Shown here: one piece after another, positions 31,701-40,117 of the stretch
Layout of the letters: every line of letters starts with the position of its first letter
How positions within the stretch are numbered: the first letter of the stretch is position 1
Assembly: GCF_026619415.1 (NCBI RefSeq)
Contig: NZ_JAOVZR010000001.1
Span: forward strand, 1,116,001-1,180,000
Source of the DNA: Hoeflea algicola
GTDB lineage: Bacteria > Pseudomonadota > Alphaproteobacteria > Rhizobiales > Rhizobiaceae
DNA length: 64,000 bases
Direction of reading: 5' to 3'
Notes under the pieces: model-generated
The model's database searches: none
Told to the model about the DNA's origin: nothing
Seen by the model: only the letters and a program-made list of their open reading frames with translations
Translations under genes and position numbers: made by a program

Positions 31701-34700
31701 CAGATGAAGGCTTGAGGCTCGCAGCCCAGGCCAATGTAACCGGCATTGCATCCGATCCGCGGGCCGGAAACGACTATTCGATCGTGTCACAAGCAAGAAT
31801 TGATAGCTGCGAAGCCGCAAATCCTAACAAGGCAAAGGACGCCACAGGCTATTATGATTGCCTCGAACAGGCACAAATGGACACGCTAGAGGAGCTTGAA
31901 GACGCTTCTACTGACCCGGCGGTTACAGGCAATGCCGCGCCCGGCACAAAGGGCAAGGGCAAACAAGGCGCCGGGGCCACTTCCGGCAACATCGCCTCAG
32001 CACCTGACTGGACAATCAACCCGCAGGACTTGCGCGCCGGCAATGATTACTCCGCAGTTGCCGTTGCCGAATGGAACGCTTGCGAAACTGCCAATGCCGA
32101 CGTCAACGCCGCCAGCTACAACAATGAAGCCGCCTTCTGGGATTGCCTCGAAACCGCGGCCAAAACTGCAGGCGGCGCCAACGCCGTTGCGGCTAGCTGG
32201 ATGGACAACCCTCAGGACCGCCGTCTGAACAATGATTACACCGCAATTACCCAAGACGGTTGGGACTTTTGCGAAGCAGTCAACGCAGACCCGAACTCGC
32301 CTGACTTCAACAATGAAACCAGATTTTGGGATTGCGCCGACAAGACCCTCGCCGCTGGCGGCCCACCGCCGACGGTTACAGATCCCGCCACGGCCAATGG
32401 CGCCACCTCTGCAGCAGCCGACTGGACAAACGACCCGCAGGATCAGCGTCTCAATGGTGACTACAGCACCGTCCCCGATGCTGCATGGGCACAGTGTGAA
32501 ACCGCCAATGGCGATGCAAACTCTCCGAGTTACAACAATGAAACCATGTTCTGGGATTGCGCCGACAAGGCGGTAGCCGCAGCAGCTGCCGGCACGACGG
32601 CCGCGGATCCCGCAGCCGATCCGAATGCAGATCCCGCCACGGCCAATGGTGCCGCATCTGCAGCAGCCGACTGGACAAACGACCCCCAGGATCAGCGTCT
32701 CAATGGTGACTACAGCACCGTTCCCGATGCTGCATGGGCACAGTGTGAAACCGCCAATGGCGATGCAAACTCTCCGAGTTACAACAATGAAACCATGTTC
32801 TGGGATTGCGCCGACAAGGCGGTAGCCGCAGCAGCTGCCGGCACGACGGCCGCGGATCCCGCAGCCGATCCGAATGCAGATCCCGCCACGGCCAATGGTG
32901 CCGCATCTGCAGCAGCCGACTGGACAAACGACCCCCAGGATCAGCGTCTCAATGGTGACTACAGCACCGTTCCCGATGCTGCATGGGCACAGTGTGAAAC
33001 CGCCAATGGTGATGCAAACTCTCCGAGTTACAACAATGAAACCATGTTCTGGGATTGCGCCGACAAGGCGGTAGCCGCAGCAGCTGCCGGCACGACGGCC
33101 GCGGATCCCGCAGCCGATCCGAATGCAGACCCCGCCACGGCCAATGGCGCCACCTCTGCAGCAGCCGACTGGACAAACGACCCTCAGGATCAGCGTCTCA
33201 ATGGAGACTACAGCACTGTCCCCGATGCTGCATGGGCACAGTGTGAAACCGCCAATGGTGATGCAAACTCTCCGAGTTACAACAATGAAACCATGTTCTG
33301 GGATTGCGCCGACAAGGCGGTAGCTGCGGCAGCTGCCGGCACGCCGACCGCGGATCCCGCAGCCGATCCGAATGCAGATCCCGCCACGGCCAATGGCGCC
33401 ACCTCTGCAGCCGACTGGACAAACGACCCCCAGGATCAGCGTCTCAATGGTGACTACAGCGCCGTTCCCGATGCTGCATGGGCACAGTGTGAAACCGCCA
33501 ATGGTGATACAAACTCTCCGAGTTACAACAATGAAACCATGTTCTGGGATTGCGCCGACAAGGCGGTAGCTGCGGCAGCTGCTGGCGTGACGCCGGCTGC
33601 AGACCCGGCCACAGCGGACCCGGTTGACAACTCCTCCGCAGACCAGCGCATGGACAAGGATTACTCGTCACTTCCGATGGGTTACTTCACAACCTGCGGT
33701 CAGGAGTTTGGTGAAAACAGTTCACCCTATTTTGATTGCCTGGACTCGGGCCTCGCCAGCGAAGCCATCAACCAGCGTGTTGCCAGCGAGTTTTCCGACA
33801 TCACCGATGAAGAGATTCAGGGCTGCGCCTCCTATGGCTACGGCTCCGACGATTTCTTCAACTGCCTCTACGCCGTGCGTGACCACAAGGCAGCACAACA
33901 GCAACAGCAGCAACAGCAACAGCAGGCCGAAAGCGATGCCGCGGCAGCCAATCAACAGGCGGAAATCGACCAGCGTGTCGCCAACGAATTCCCCGACCTC
34001 AACGGTGAAGAGATCGAGAGTTGCGCCTCCTATGGCTACGGCTCCGACGACTTCTTCAACTGCCTCTACGCCGTGCGCGACAACAAGGCAGCACAACAGC
34101 AACAGGAGCAACAGCAGCAACAACAGGCCGAAAGCGATGCCGCGGCAGCCAATCAACAGGCGGAAATCGACCAGCGTGTCGCTAACGAATTCCCCGACCT
34201 CAACGGTGAAGAGGTCGAGAGTTGCGCCTCCTATGGCTACGGCTCCGACGACTTCATCAACTGCCTCTACGCCGTGCGCGACAACAAGGCAGCACAACAG
34301 CAACAGGAGCAACAGCAGCAACAACAGGCCGAAAGCGATGCCGCCGCAGCCAATCAGCAGGCGGAAATCGATCAGCGTGTCGCCAGCGAGTTCTCTGACA
34401 TCAGCGGTGAAGAGATCCAGGGCTGCGCCTCCTATGGCTACGGCTCCGACGACTTCTTCAACTGCCTCTACGCCGTGCGCGACAACAAGGCAGCACAGCA
34501 GCAGCAGGAACAGGAGCAGAACAACGGCAACGAGCAGATGGATCAGTCAGGAGCAGCTTCGGTCGATGACACACAGGAAACCCTGAACGCCATCCAGTCC
34601 TATTGCTACGGTAACTACGCTGAAGCAGAGGCCGGGCAATGCTATCAGGCGATCGAACAATGCGTTTACGCCATCGCCGATCACAATTCCGAAGAGTTCA

Positions 34701-34729
34701 ATCAATGTGCGCAGGGCCAGGGCTGGTAA
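28796..34729 (+). CDS. Giant secreted repeat protein (1977 aa), function unknown
   Basis: The start is the ATG at 28796, since it gives a clear signal peptide (MGMMRLTKFLILLALAGLVH, cleavage after AMA at residue 26) and has GAGGG upstream. In order: a Cys-containing domain (27-125); a beta-propeller-like region (about 148-442, with WAAESGQRTIAKVN-type blades); a Pro/Arg-rich linker (443-525); an SH3-like domain (525-605, RVRAQASITAAQIAS); a pre-peptidase-like beta domain (671-778); another beta domain (785-882); and 9-10 Cys/Trp repeats (921-1655), five of them almost identical 83-aa units. Four Gln-rich repeats with CASYGYGSDDFFNCLYAVRD (1656-1915) and a Cys-rich tail follow. No membrane anchor or catalytic motif is seen. 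The product should be exported to the periplasm or outside. Confidence 0.85.
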   Translation: MGMMRLTKFLILLALAGLVHPFTAMAQSYSTKDAQYVTNSRNDAVLRYIVCLELVASTLPSSMSVPNRLKRGEAECKNAAARLPKSAREPDVADIRGMLLECGFRASDASSGSDCRVSVAGGAKPGPKRPGRLGAGAANSTRNGAPVVADDVDIAPRVIELGKWIEGLAHDGSYLWAAESGQRTIAKVNYKTGKVVERLKVGRLPIEIISADKDIYTLVATDKVVLRHDSRGRKSQVAKLKLCPSAMEISGSDLFVLGEPDCSSDTSQLVRVDTDRGNQKTSPDLGQWATSMTVVGADIWVGHARGEKISVVSGSSLRTSKLAVSGIEIWAMAANRKSVFAGGRYETTDHDGSVVMIDARSRREISRFSATELITQINADEDKVVVVGAEGTVWILSANDLNLLRTIRLDTGKYEPKATIFVGKDLVIAAGQHRGENGAAFVLTDYMPAGQTRSATNKFKPRPGIRPTRPGLKSPKRPGRPTASRPTPRPTAGQRPDTRPSRPDARPTRSGSRPSKAPSARPGSEFPVLAGSVGGRVRAQASITAAQIASTSSGQAITVLRRTNKIYKGYPWFSIRLGNGDRGYQWGGIICANKKAISGTKGRCETRRPTPPSAPGIASGGNSGTRSGNNQTNAADIVVGVLDLVGKILDNKNDRKNNKAVKNAGNGVDVFRQRLYVDADTGGVSSVRKVNDGQLAIYTVSGIKGQTLQTNLWSNTGNAAFEIYIKNAVKGGATLPGAGDGDYATFHQGVLPLTGNYQIVVGSTGGRSSYELTVALQEPVRAFDPSTKAGKLNAPLVVGTYTSKTGTSGNILLNGRTGALSWTEFCGAQIGLTPNWPKSRLSPRSRSLKPFQLNVRNGTVLGFKSGKDTYIRQDNVMMPGCVAATPGNNSKASNNSNRPAKTGNKPARPAKPAKPAVAQAADWTLAPKDQRQNKNYNDVPVAYWSTCESGNLDPTSPAFNNEKAYWDCADEGLRLAAQANVTGIASDPRAGNDYSIVSQARIDSCEAANPNKAKDATGYYDCLEQAQMDTLEELEDASTDPAVTGNAAPGTKGKGKQGAGATSGNIASAPDWTINPQDLRAGNDYSAVAVAEWNACETANADVNAASYNNEAAFWDCLETAAKTAGGANAVAASWMDNPQDRRLNNDYTAITQDGWDFCEAVNADPNSPDFNNETRFWDCADKTLAAGGPPPTVTDPATANGATSAAADWTNDPQDQRLNGDYSTVPDAAWAQCETANGDANSPSYNNETMFWDCADKAVAAAAAGTTAADPAADPNADPATANGAASAAADWTNDPQDQRLNGDYSTVPDAAWAQCETANGDANSPSYNNETMFWDCADKAVAAAAAGTTAADPAADPNADPATANGAASAAADWTNDPQDQRLNGDYSTVPDAAWAQCETANGDANSPSYNNETMFWDCADKAVAAAAAGTTAADPAADPNADPATANGATSAAADWTNDPQDQRLNGDYSTVPDAAWAQCETANGDANSPSYNNETMFWDCADKAVAAAAAGTPTADPAADPNADPATANGATSAADWTNDPQDQRLNGDYSAVPDAAWAQCETANGDTNSPSYNNETMFWDCADKAVAAAAAGVTPAADPATADPVDNSSADQRMDKDYSSLPMGYFTTCGQEFGENSSPYFDCLDSGLASEAINQRVASEFSDITDEEIQGCASYGYGSDDFFNCLYAVRDHKAAQQQQQQQQQQAESDAAAANQQAEIDQRVANEFPDLNGEEIESCASYGYGSDDFFNCLYAVRDNKAAQQQQEQQQQQQAESDAAAANQQAEIDQRVANEFPDLNGEEVESCASYGYGSDDFINCLYAVRDNKAAQQQQEQQQQQQAESDAAAANQQAEIDQRVASEFSDISGEEIQGCASYGYGSDDFFNCLYAVRDNKAAQQQQEQEQNNGNEQMDQSGAASVDDTQETLNAIQSYCYGNYAEAEAGQCYQAIEQCVYAIADHNSEEFNQCAQGQGW
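32417..33600 (+). repeat. Five tandem 249-bp coding repeats
   Basis: Near-identical units begin at 32417, 32666, 32915, 33164 and 33410; the fourth is shortened by one codon (246 bp). Each encodes an 83-aa module beginning ADWTNDPQDQRLNGDYS, containing NSPSYNNETMFWDCADKA, and ending in an Ala/Asp/Pro-rich linker. The last unit diverges near 33580. DNA identity is so high that copy number may vary between strains or be mis-assembled. Two to four more diverged copies precede them (31556-32400). Confidence 0.95.
33763..34540 (+). repeat. Four Gln-rich coding repeats of about 201 bp
   Basis: Units start near 33763, 33967, 34168 and 34369, each about 67 aa. Each contains a conserved core with two cysteines (CASYGYGSDDFFNCLYAVRD) followed by a polyglutamine run of 4-10 residues and ESDAAAANQQAEIDQRV. 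They lie in the C-terminal part of the giant secreted protein. Confidence 0.93.
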
Positions 34730-34760
34730 ACAGCCAACGCCACGGGCATTCGCGCCTTCA

Positions 34761-34794
34761 GGTTGACGCTGCAGTGAGACCCGCAGCGTCAACC
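34761..34794 (+). terminator. Strong hairpin after the giant secreted-protein gene
   Basis: GGTTGACGCTGC / GCAGCGTCAACC, a perfect 12-bp stem with a 10-nt loop, 31 bp after the stop codon at 34729. No T-tract follows, so it may be a terminator of the non-canonical kind or protect the mRNA 3' end. Confidence 0.55.
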
Positions 34795-34941
34795 GACCCT
34801 CATGAGCGGGCAACAACCCGCGTGTTCATGGCAAAGCAGCCTTGCCTTGCGTCCCCTGTGACCAAGGCCAATAGCGGCGACCCCATCAAGGCGGAACCAC
34901 AGAACTTCATACGCAATCAGCCAGATCGTTCGCGGCGTGCA

Positions 34942-35997
34942 TCAGATGTCAGCAGGTTCATGGGCAAATAGCGACCAGGCGGAAATGAACATGGCCGCAA
35001 TCAACGGCCCGACAATAAAACCATTGATCCCGAACAGGGCCATACCGCCGACCGTTGAAACCAGCACGACGTAATCCGGCAGCTTTGATTCCTTGCCGAC
35101 GAGTGGCGGCCGCAGCAGATTGTCGATCAGGCCGATAATCAGAAGCCCGACAAAAATCAGGATAATGCCTTTCAACCATGCACCGCTAAACAGCAAGAAT
35201 AACGCCACCGGTCCCCAGACAAAGGCGGCCCCCACCGCGGGCAACATGGAAAAGAAGGTCATGACCACGCCCCACAACAACGCCGCCTCGATCCCCAAAG
35301 CCCAGAATGTCACGCCACCGATTGTCCCCTGGATAATCGCGATGATGATATTGCCTCGCACTGTCGCATTGATGACAGATGTGAATTTTTCCAGAAACTG
35401 GGCGGAATAATCATCACTTAGCGGCATCGCCCGCTTGATCCTTGCAACAATCTTTTCACCGTCGCGGAACAGGAAGAAAAGCAGATACAGCATGATGCCG
35501 GAACCGATGAAAAAATTAAGTGTGGTCTCACCGGCATTCACCAAATGGCCCGCCATCGACTGACCGGCCTGCATGATTCCTCCGGAAAGCTTGTCCCGCA
35601 GGTCGGGGAAATTGCCAATTTCGAAGGGTGTCCAGCGCTCGATAAAGCTAGGCACAGCGCTTGTGAACTGTTCCACGCGACCGCGCAGATCGAATTCCTC
35701 GCTGCTGACTTGCTTGTAGAGGCTGGCGCCTTCCTGCGCGATGGAAGCAAGGATGATTACAACCGGAACAATCACCAGACAAATGCACATGAGAATGTTC
35801 AGGAAAGCAGCGACCCCTTCTCTACCGTTCAGGCGACGAACAAGAAAGTGCTGAACCGGATGGAAGACAATCGCCAGGATGATAGCCCAGAGTACCGCCG
35901 TATAAAATGGAAGCAGCAGCAAGCCAAAAGCAATCGTTGTCAGCGCCAGTATCAGATAGAAGCCCACGCGCTGAACTAGAATACTGTGCGGTTCCAT
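34942..35997 (-). CDS. AI-2E family (UPF0118/PerM-like) membrane transporter
   Basis: 351-aa integral membrane protein with about seven to eight helices. I start it at the ATG at 35997 (MEPHSILVQRVGFYLILALT). Family segments include VLWAIILAIVFHPVQHFL near the start and the C-terminal GPLIAAMFISAWSLF. Members export small molecules or ions in a few characterised cases; the substrate here is unknown. It is divergent from the small-gene cluster at 36256. Confidence 0.9.
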   Translation of the reverse strand: MEPHSILVQRVGFYLILALTTIAFGLLLLPFYTAVLWAIILAIVFHPVQHFLVRRLNGREGVAAFLNILMCICLVIVPVVIILASIAQEGASLYKQVSSEEFDLRGRVEQFTSAVPSFIERWTPFEIGNFPDLRDKLSGGIMQAGQSMAGHLVNAGETTLNFFIGSGIMLYLLFFLFRDGEKIVARIKRAMPLSDDYSAQFLEKFTSVINATVRGNIIIAIIQGTIGGVTFWALGIEAALLWGVVMTFFSMLPAVGAAFVWGPVALFLLFSGAWLKGIILIFVGLLIIGLIDNLLRPPLVGKESKLPDYVVLVSTVGGMALFGINGFIVGPLIAAMFISAWSLFAHEPADI

Positions 35998-36255
35998 AGC
36001 GGATCTTTCACAATAGGGAGCGGTCAGATCGAGCAAATCATCCCGGTTAAACGATTATGTAGCCGACACATCCCGATTGTCCAAGCGACACACTCTACTG
36101 CCCATCAAAGCGGCATCGGCAGCTATTATCATGCTGTAAAGGAACAGACGCCCGATATCATGTTCGAAATTCTTTGCGGCGGAATGCGTTAGATCAATTC
36201 GGTGGCGGTGCTCCTGGCTATAATCCCGTCTCAAGATGAGATTTGGGGATAGGCC

Positions 36256-36525
36256 ATGAAGCAGCCCAGCCTGAGAGAAGAAATCGCAAGCCTGCGGGCG
36301 GAAGTCGAGCAATTGCGGCGCAGCGCCCCTCCGCCGAACCCGGATTCCGGTTCGCCAGAATCCGATGGCCAGCCTGACGATGTTCACACATTGCTCAGTG
36401 AGCTTGGCGATCTGGTCCAGACGATGCTCGATGAGGCTGAAGAGAGCTTCACCGAGCATCCCGTTGCGTCGGTTTCCGCAGCCCTTGCGCTCGGCATTGT
36501 CATCGGCCGTTTAACAGCAAAGTAA
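36256..36525 (+). CDS. ElaB/YqjD-like membrane-anchored protein
   Basis: 89-aa protein with an N-terminal coiled coil (LREEIASLRAEVEQLRR), a Pro-rich spacer, an amphipathic helix and a C-terminal membrane segment HPVASVSAALALGIVIGRL. That terminal helix is the hallmark of the ElaB/YqjD/DUF883 group, whose E. coli members bind ribosomes at the inner membrane in stationary phase. The gene is followed after 9 bp by a YqjE-like gene, a pairing also seen in E. coli. Confidence 0.8.
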   Translation: MKQPSLREEIASLRAEVEQLRRSAPPPNPDSGSPESDGQPDDVHTLLSELGDLVQTMLDEAEESFTEHPVASVSAALALGIVIGRLTAK

Positions 36526-36534
36526 TGTAAGACC

Positions 36535-37008
36535 ATGTCCATTCATTCAACCGTTCGAATCCTCCGGCTCTATCTTCGTTCCGAGTTGCTGGTAGGTGAA
36601 ATCCGCCTCAAGGTGCAGGTGCGAAAACTCACGCTGATGTTTTTCGCGGCCCTGATCGTGCTGATGGCACTGGTTTTTCTCAATATCGCTGCTTACCAGT
36701 TGCTGCTTGCCAACTGGGGACCGATCAAGGCACCCTTCATCCTGGCTGTCGCCAACATGCTGCTGGCAATCATCCTCGTAGTCATTGCCACCTCTACCAG
36801 GCCCGGTCCGGATCTCGCCGCAGCAAGGGAACTGCGCGATCTGACGTCGGCAACACTGGAAACCGAATTGAAGTCCAACCCGGCAGCCGCAGCGCTAGGC
36901 AGCATGGCCGGCATCAACGGACTCAATGGATGGGACAGTGCCAGGTTCCTGGTTCCGATCATCTCCACGATCATCCGCAGTCTGCGCCGCCGCAAGGCAG
37001 GCTCGTGA
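36535..37008 (+). CDS. YqjE-like / holin-superfamily membrane protein
   Basis: 157-aa protein with two membrane helices (LMFFAALIVLMALVFLNIAA and FILAVANMLLAIILVVIA) separated by a short loop, then a cytoplasmic tail. This is the topology of the phage-holin-superfamily III/YqjE group. It is the second gene in a likely three-gene operon. The role is unknown; there is no phage context. Confidence 0.75.
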   Translation: MSIHSTVRILRLYLRSELLVGEIRLKVQVRKLTLMFFAALIVLMALVFLNIAAYQLLLANWGPIKAPFILAVANMLLAIILVVIATSTRPGPDLAAARELRDLTSATLETELKSNPAAAALGSMAGINGLNGWDSARFLVPIISTIIRSLRRRKAGS

Positions 37009-37082
37009 CTTTTATGAATACAATCTGACCTGACTGGCTCTTCGTCGCCAGCTTGATCACCTCTCAAACAAGGACCAAATAC

Positions 37083-37319
37083 ATGCCTGATATCAACAAG
37101 TTGGCCGAAGACCTCAAACAGAATTACGACGAGATCAAGCTCAAGGTGCACCTCGGCTCAAAGGAAGCGCAAGACGAATGGACTGAACTTCAGGAGCGCT
37201 GGAACCACTTCGAAAGCCAGGCCAACCTGAAAAAGAGCAAGGAAGATCTGGGCGACGCCGTCGAAATCCTCGGTTCGGAACTCAAGGACGCTTTCACCCG
37301 TATCCGCAAGGCCCTCTGA
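37083..37319 (+). CDS. Small charged helical protein downstream of yqjE-like gene
   Basis: 78 aa, starting at the ATG at 37083 (MPDINKLAEDLKQNYDEIKL). It is highly charged and almost wholly alpha-helical (EAQDEWTELQERWNHFESQA), without membrane segments. I recognise no named family. Its position after the ElaB- and YqjE-like genes suggests a shared stress or envelope role. Confidence 0.65.
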   Translation: MPDINKLAEDLKQNYDEIKLKVHLGSKEAQDEWTELQERWNHFESQANLKKSKEDLGDAVEILGSELKDAFTRIRKAL

Positions 37320-37370
37320 CAAAGCCAACACCGAATATCGCAGTCTGTAAACAGACGATCCGTAACAAAA

Positions 37371-37403
37371 ACCGGCGCCCTCTTTCTCCCCGATGGCGCC
37401 GGT
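37371..37403 (-). terminator. Intrinsic terminator after anmK
   Basis: ACCGGCGCC / GGCGCCGGT, a perfect 9-bp stem with a 15-nt loop. On the minus strand it is followed by TTTTTG, so it ends the anmK transcript, and it may also stop plus-strand transcription from the 37083 gene. Confidence 0.8.
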
Positions 37404-37442
37404 CTTGATTCTGAAACGACCCCTGCCCTAGCGCTTTATCAG

Positions 37443-38594
37443 TCAGGCATTTTTGCAGCCGTACCCTCGTGCCAGCACCCCGCCGGTAGCCGGCTCGCTC
37501 ACCCCGGTGGTGCCGGGGTAGGTCAGCGGCAGGCCGCGCAGCGATCGCACCGCAAGCCAGGCCCAGGCCTCGGCTTCCATCGAATCACCATTCAACCCGG
37601 CTTGTTCGGCAACGATCACCTGCCCGGAATGGCGCGTGGCGACGGTCAGATCCTCGACGATCATCCGGTTGTGACGGCCGCCGCCTGTCAGGATCCACAA
37701 TTTGAGTTTTTCCGGCAAATGCGCCTGCGCCTTGGCGATCGCTGCAGCAGTCACAAACGCAAGCGTACGCGCCCCATCCTCAAGCTCTGCCTGACCATCT
37801 TCGGGCGGCAGGAAATCGTTGCGGTCAAGCGATATGCGTTGTTTAGCGGTGAAGAATGGCGACGACAGATACTGGTTGGCGAGACTCGACAGCACCCGCC
37901 CCTCCGAGGCGATGGCGCCGCCGGAATCATAGGGAACACCAGCATGACGGGTCACCCATTGATCGATCAGCGCATTGCCCGGTCCACTATCGAAGGCCAG
38001 CAACACGTCATCTGAGCCTATATAGGTGATGTTGGAAATCCCGCCGATATTAACGAAGACGACCGGTCTGAGCTCGGCCCATTCGCCAGAAAGTCCGGCG
38101 GCAAGCGCGCGGTGGTAGGCCGGTACCAGCGGTGCACCCTGCCCGCCCATCGTCATGTCGCGGGCGCGCAGATCATACACCACATCAATCCCGAGCCGCT
38201 CCGCCAGCCGCGCGCCAAGGCCCAGTTGAACGGTCAGCGCCTGGCGCGGCCGGTGCAGCATCGTCTGGCCATGAAAGCCGATCACGTCAATGTCGTCACG
38301 GTTCAGGGATTCGCGCGCCATGAACGCCTCCACCGCCTCGGCGTGACGGTCGGTTAGTTCGATCTCGATCTCGGCCAGTTCACCAGGACGCTCTTCGCGC
38401 TCAGTAATCGCCTTGGCTGTCTCCAGCGCTGCTGTCAGCCGCTTGCGGAAATCTGCGTCAAAGGCCGTAAACGAGGAAGCACCGCGATCCACCACCGCGT
38501 CGCCATCCGTGTCGAGCATCGCCAGGTCGATGCCATCCATCGAAGTCCCGCTCATTAGTCCGATTGCCCGTTTGAGATCGCCGCCAGTCGCCAT
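37443..38594 (-). CDS. anmK: Anhydro-N-acetylmuramic acid kinase
   Basis: Cytoplasmic enzyme of peptidoglycan recycling: phosphorylates 1,6-anhydro-MurNAc to MurNAc-6-phosphate with ATP. It is 383 aa, close to the family length. Motifs: N-terminal phosphate-binding [16 protein letters not shown], catalytic region [34 protein letters not shown] and the late LTGGGRHN. It is divergent from tyrS, an arrangement common in Rhizobiales. Confidence 0.97.
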   Translation of the reverse strand: MATGGDLKRAIGLMSGTSMDGIDLAMLDTDGDAVVDRGASSFTAFDADFRKRLTAALETAKAITEREERPGELAEIEIELTDRHAEAVEAFMARESLNRDDIDVIGFHGQTMLHRPRQALTVQLGLGARLAERLGIDVVYDLRARDMTMGGQGAPLVPAYHRALAAGLSGEWAELRPVVFVNIGGISNITYIGSDDVLLAFDSGPGNALIDQWVTRHAGVPYDSGGAIASEGRVLSSLANQYLSSPFFTAKQRISLDRNDFLPPEDGQAELEDGARTLAFVTAAAIAKAQAHLPEKLKLWILTGGGRHNRMIVEDLTVATRHSGQVIVAEQAGLNGDSMEAEAWAWLAVRSLRGLPLTYPGTTGVSEPATGGVLARGYGCKNA

Positions 38595-38811
38595 CGGCCG
38601 TCATCCTTGCTGCATCAGCCGATCCGCAAGAGGTGGAATCAGCATTGTTTTGCGTTGCAACCTACATGCCGAGGCCGCCCGCGTCAGCAGCGACGACATG
38701 GCCTCAGTTGAATGCGCCTGCCGCTAATGCTAAAGGCCCGCCCGGGCGTCTCATACCAATCGACGCCCTAATTGTTTCCGGAATAGCCGAGATAACCGCA
38801 AGGACAGTGAT

Positions 38812-40065
38812 ATGTCAGCCTTCAAGTCCGATTTCCTGCGCACTCTTTCCGAGCGCGGGTTCATTCACCAGGTCTCCGATGAGACGGGCCTCGATGATTT
38901 GTTCCGGAACGAGACTGTCACTGCCTATATCGGCTTCGATCCGACCGCGCCAAGCCTGCATGCCGGCGGTCTCATCCAAATCATGATGCTGCACTGGATG
39001 CAAAAGACCGGGCACCGGCCGATCGCGCTGATGGGCGGCGGCACCGGCATGATCGGCGACCCCTCGTTCAAGGATGAAGCCCGCAAACTGCTGACCCCGG
39101 AACTGATCGACGAGAACATCGCCGGCATTAAGAGCGTGTTCGCCAATTACCTCGATTTCGGCGACGGTCCGCAGGACGCGGTCATGGCCAACAACGCCGA
39201 CTGGCTGATGGGCATCAACTACGTTGAATTCCTGCGCGATGTCGGCAGGCATTTTTCGGTCAACCGTATGCTGGCGTTTGATTCCGTCAAGACCCGGCTC
39301 GACCGCGAGCAATCGCTTTCGTTTCTGGAATTTAACTACATGATCCTCCAGGCCTACGACTTCGTTGAGCTCAACAAGCGCTATCGCTGCCGCCTGCAGA
39401 TGGGCGGATCAGACCAGTGGGGCAACATCATCAACGGCATCGACCTCGGTCACCGCATGGATTGCCCGCAGCTTTACGCGCTCACCTCGCCGCTCTTGAC
39501 CACCTCGTCCGGTGCCAAGATGGGCAAATCCGCCAATGGCGCGGTCTGGCTCAACGCCGACATGCTCAGCGCCTACGAGTTCTGGCAATACTGGCGAAAC
39601 AGCGAAGACGCCGACGTCGGCCGCTTCCTCAAGCTCTACACCACCATGCCGCTCGACGAGATCGCCAGGCTCGAAGCCCTCGGCGGCGCCGAGATCAACG
39701 AAGCCAAGAAGATTCTGGCGACCGAAGTCACCGCCATGCTGCATGGCCGCGCCGCAGCCGAACAAGCCTCCGAGACCGCGCGCAAGACCTTCGAGGAAGG
39801 CCAGACCGCAACTGATCTGCCCACCATCACGGTTGCCGCTTCCGAACTCGAGGCCGGCATTGGCCTCTTGGCGCTGTTCGTCCAGGCTGGTCTGGCCGGT
39901 TCCAACGGCGAAGCCCGCCGTCATGTCCAAGGCGGCGCCATCAAGCTCAACGATGTTCCAATCAGCGACGACAAGACTCTGGTCAATGCCGGTTTCTTAA
40001 ACAGCGACGGCGTGATCAAGCTGTCGCTTGGCAAGAAGAAGCACGTTCTGGTGCGCGCGGAATAG
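38812..40065 (+). CDS. tyrS: Tyrosyl-tRNA synthetase
   Basis: 417-aa class I aminoacyl-tRNA synthetase. The HIGH-like motif is PSLHAGGL (about residue 45), the tyrosine pocket includes GGSDQWGNI, and the KMSKS motif appears as KMGKS. The C-terminal S4-like RNA-binding domain is seen at [19 protein letters not shown]. Length and order are standard. Confidence 0.98.
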   Translation: MSAFKSDFLRTLSERGFIHQVSDETGLDDLFRNETVTAYIGFDPTAPSLHAGGLIQIMMLHWMQKTGHRPIALMGGGTGMIGDPSFKDEARKLLTPELIDENIAGIKSVFANYLDFGDGPQDAVMANNADWLMGINYVEFLRDVGRHFSVNRMLAFDSVKTRLDREQSLSFLEFNYMILQAYDFVELNKRYRCRLQMGGSDQWGNIINGIDLGHRMDCPQLYALTSPLLTTSSGAKMGKSANGAVWLNADMLSAYEFWQYWRNSEDADVGRFLKLYTTMPLDEIARLEALGGAEINEAKKILATEVTAMLHGRAAAEQASETARKTFEEGQTATDLPTITVAASELEAGIGLLALFVQAGLAGSNGEARRHVQGGAIKLNDVPISDDKTLVNAGFLNSDGVIKLSLGKKKHVLVRAE

Positions 40066-40117
40066 TTACCGCTCGTTCACGCCACCGGGTCGCCTGATCC
40101 GGCGGCTGGGCCCAGCG

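Noticed and set aside
32417..33600. Regular repeats suggesting a CRISPR array
   Set aside because: The units are 249 bp, in one reading frame, with no unique spacers and no cas genes; they are protein repeats.
33722..34324. Minus-strand frame rich in leucine (LLLLLLLL) opposite the Gln repeats
   Set aside because: It is the complement of CAG/CAA codons in the polyglutamine repeats, not a membrane protein gene.
36535..37008. Prophage holin
   Set aside because: The holin-superfamily label comes from topology only. The neighbours are ElaB-like and housekeeping genes, with no lysis or phage structural genes.
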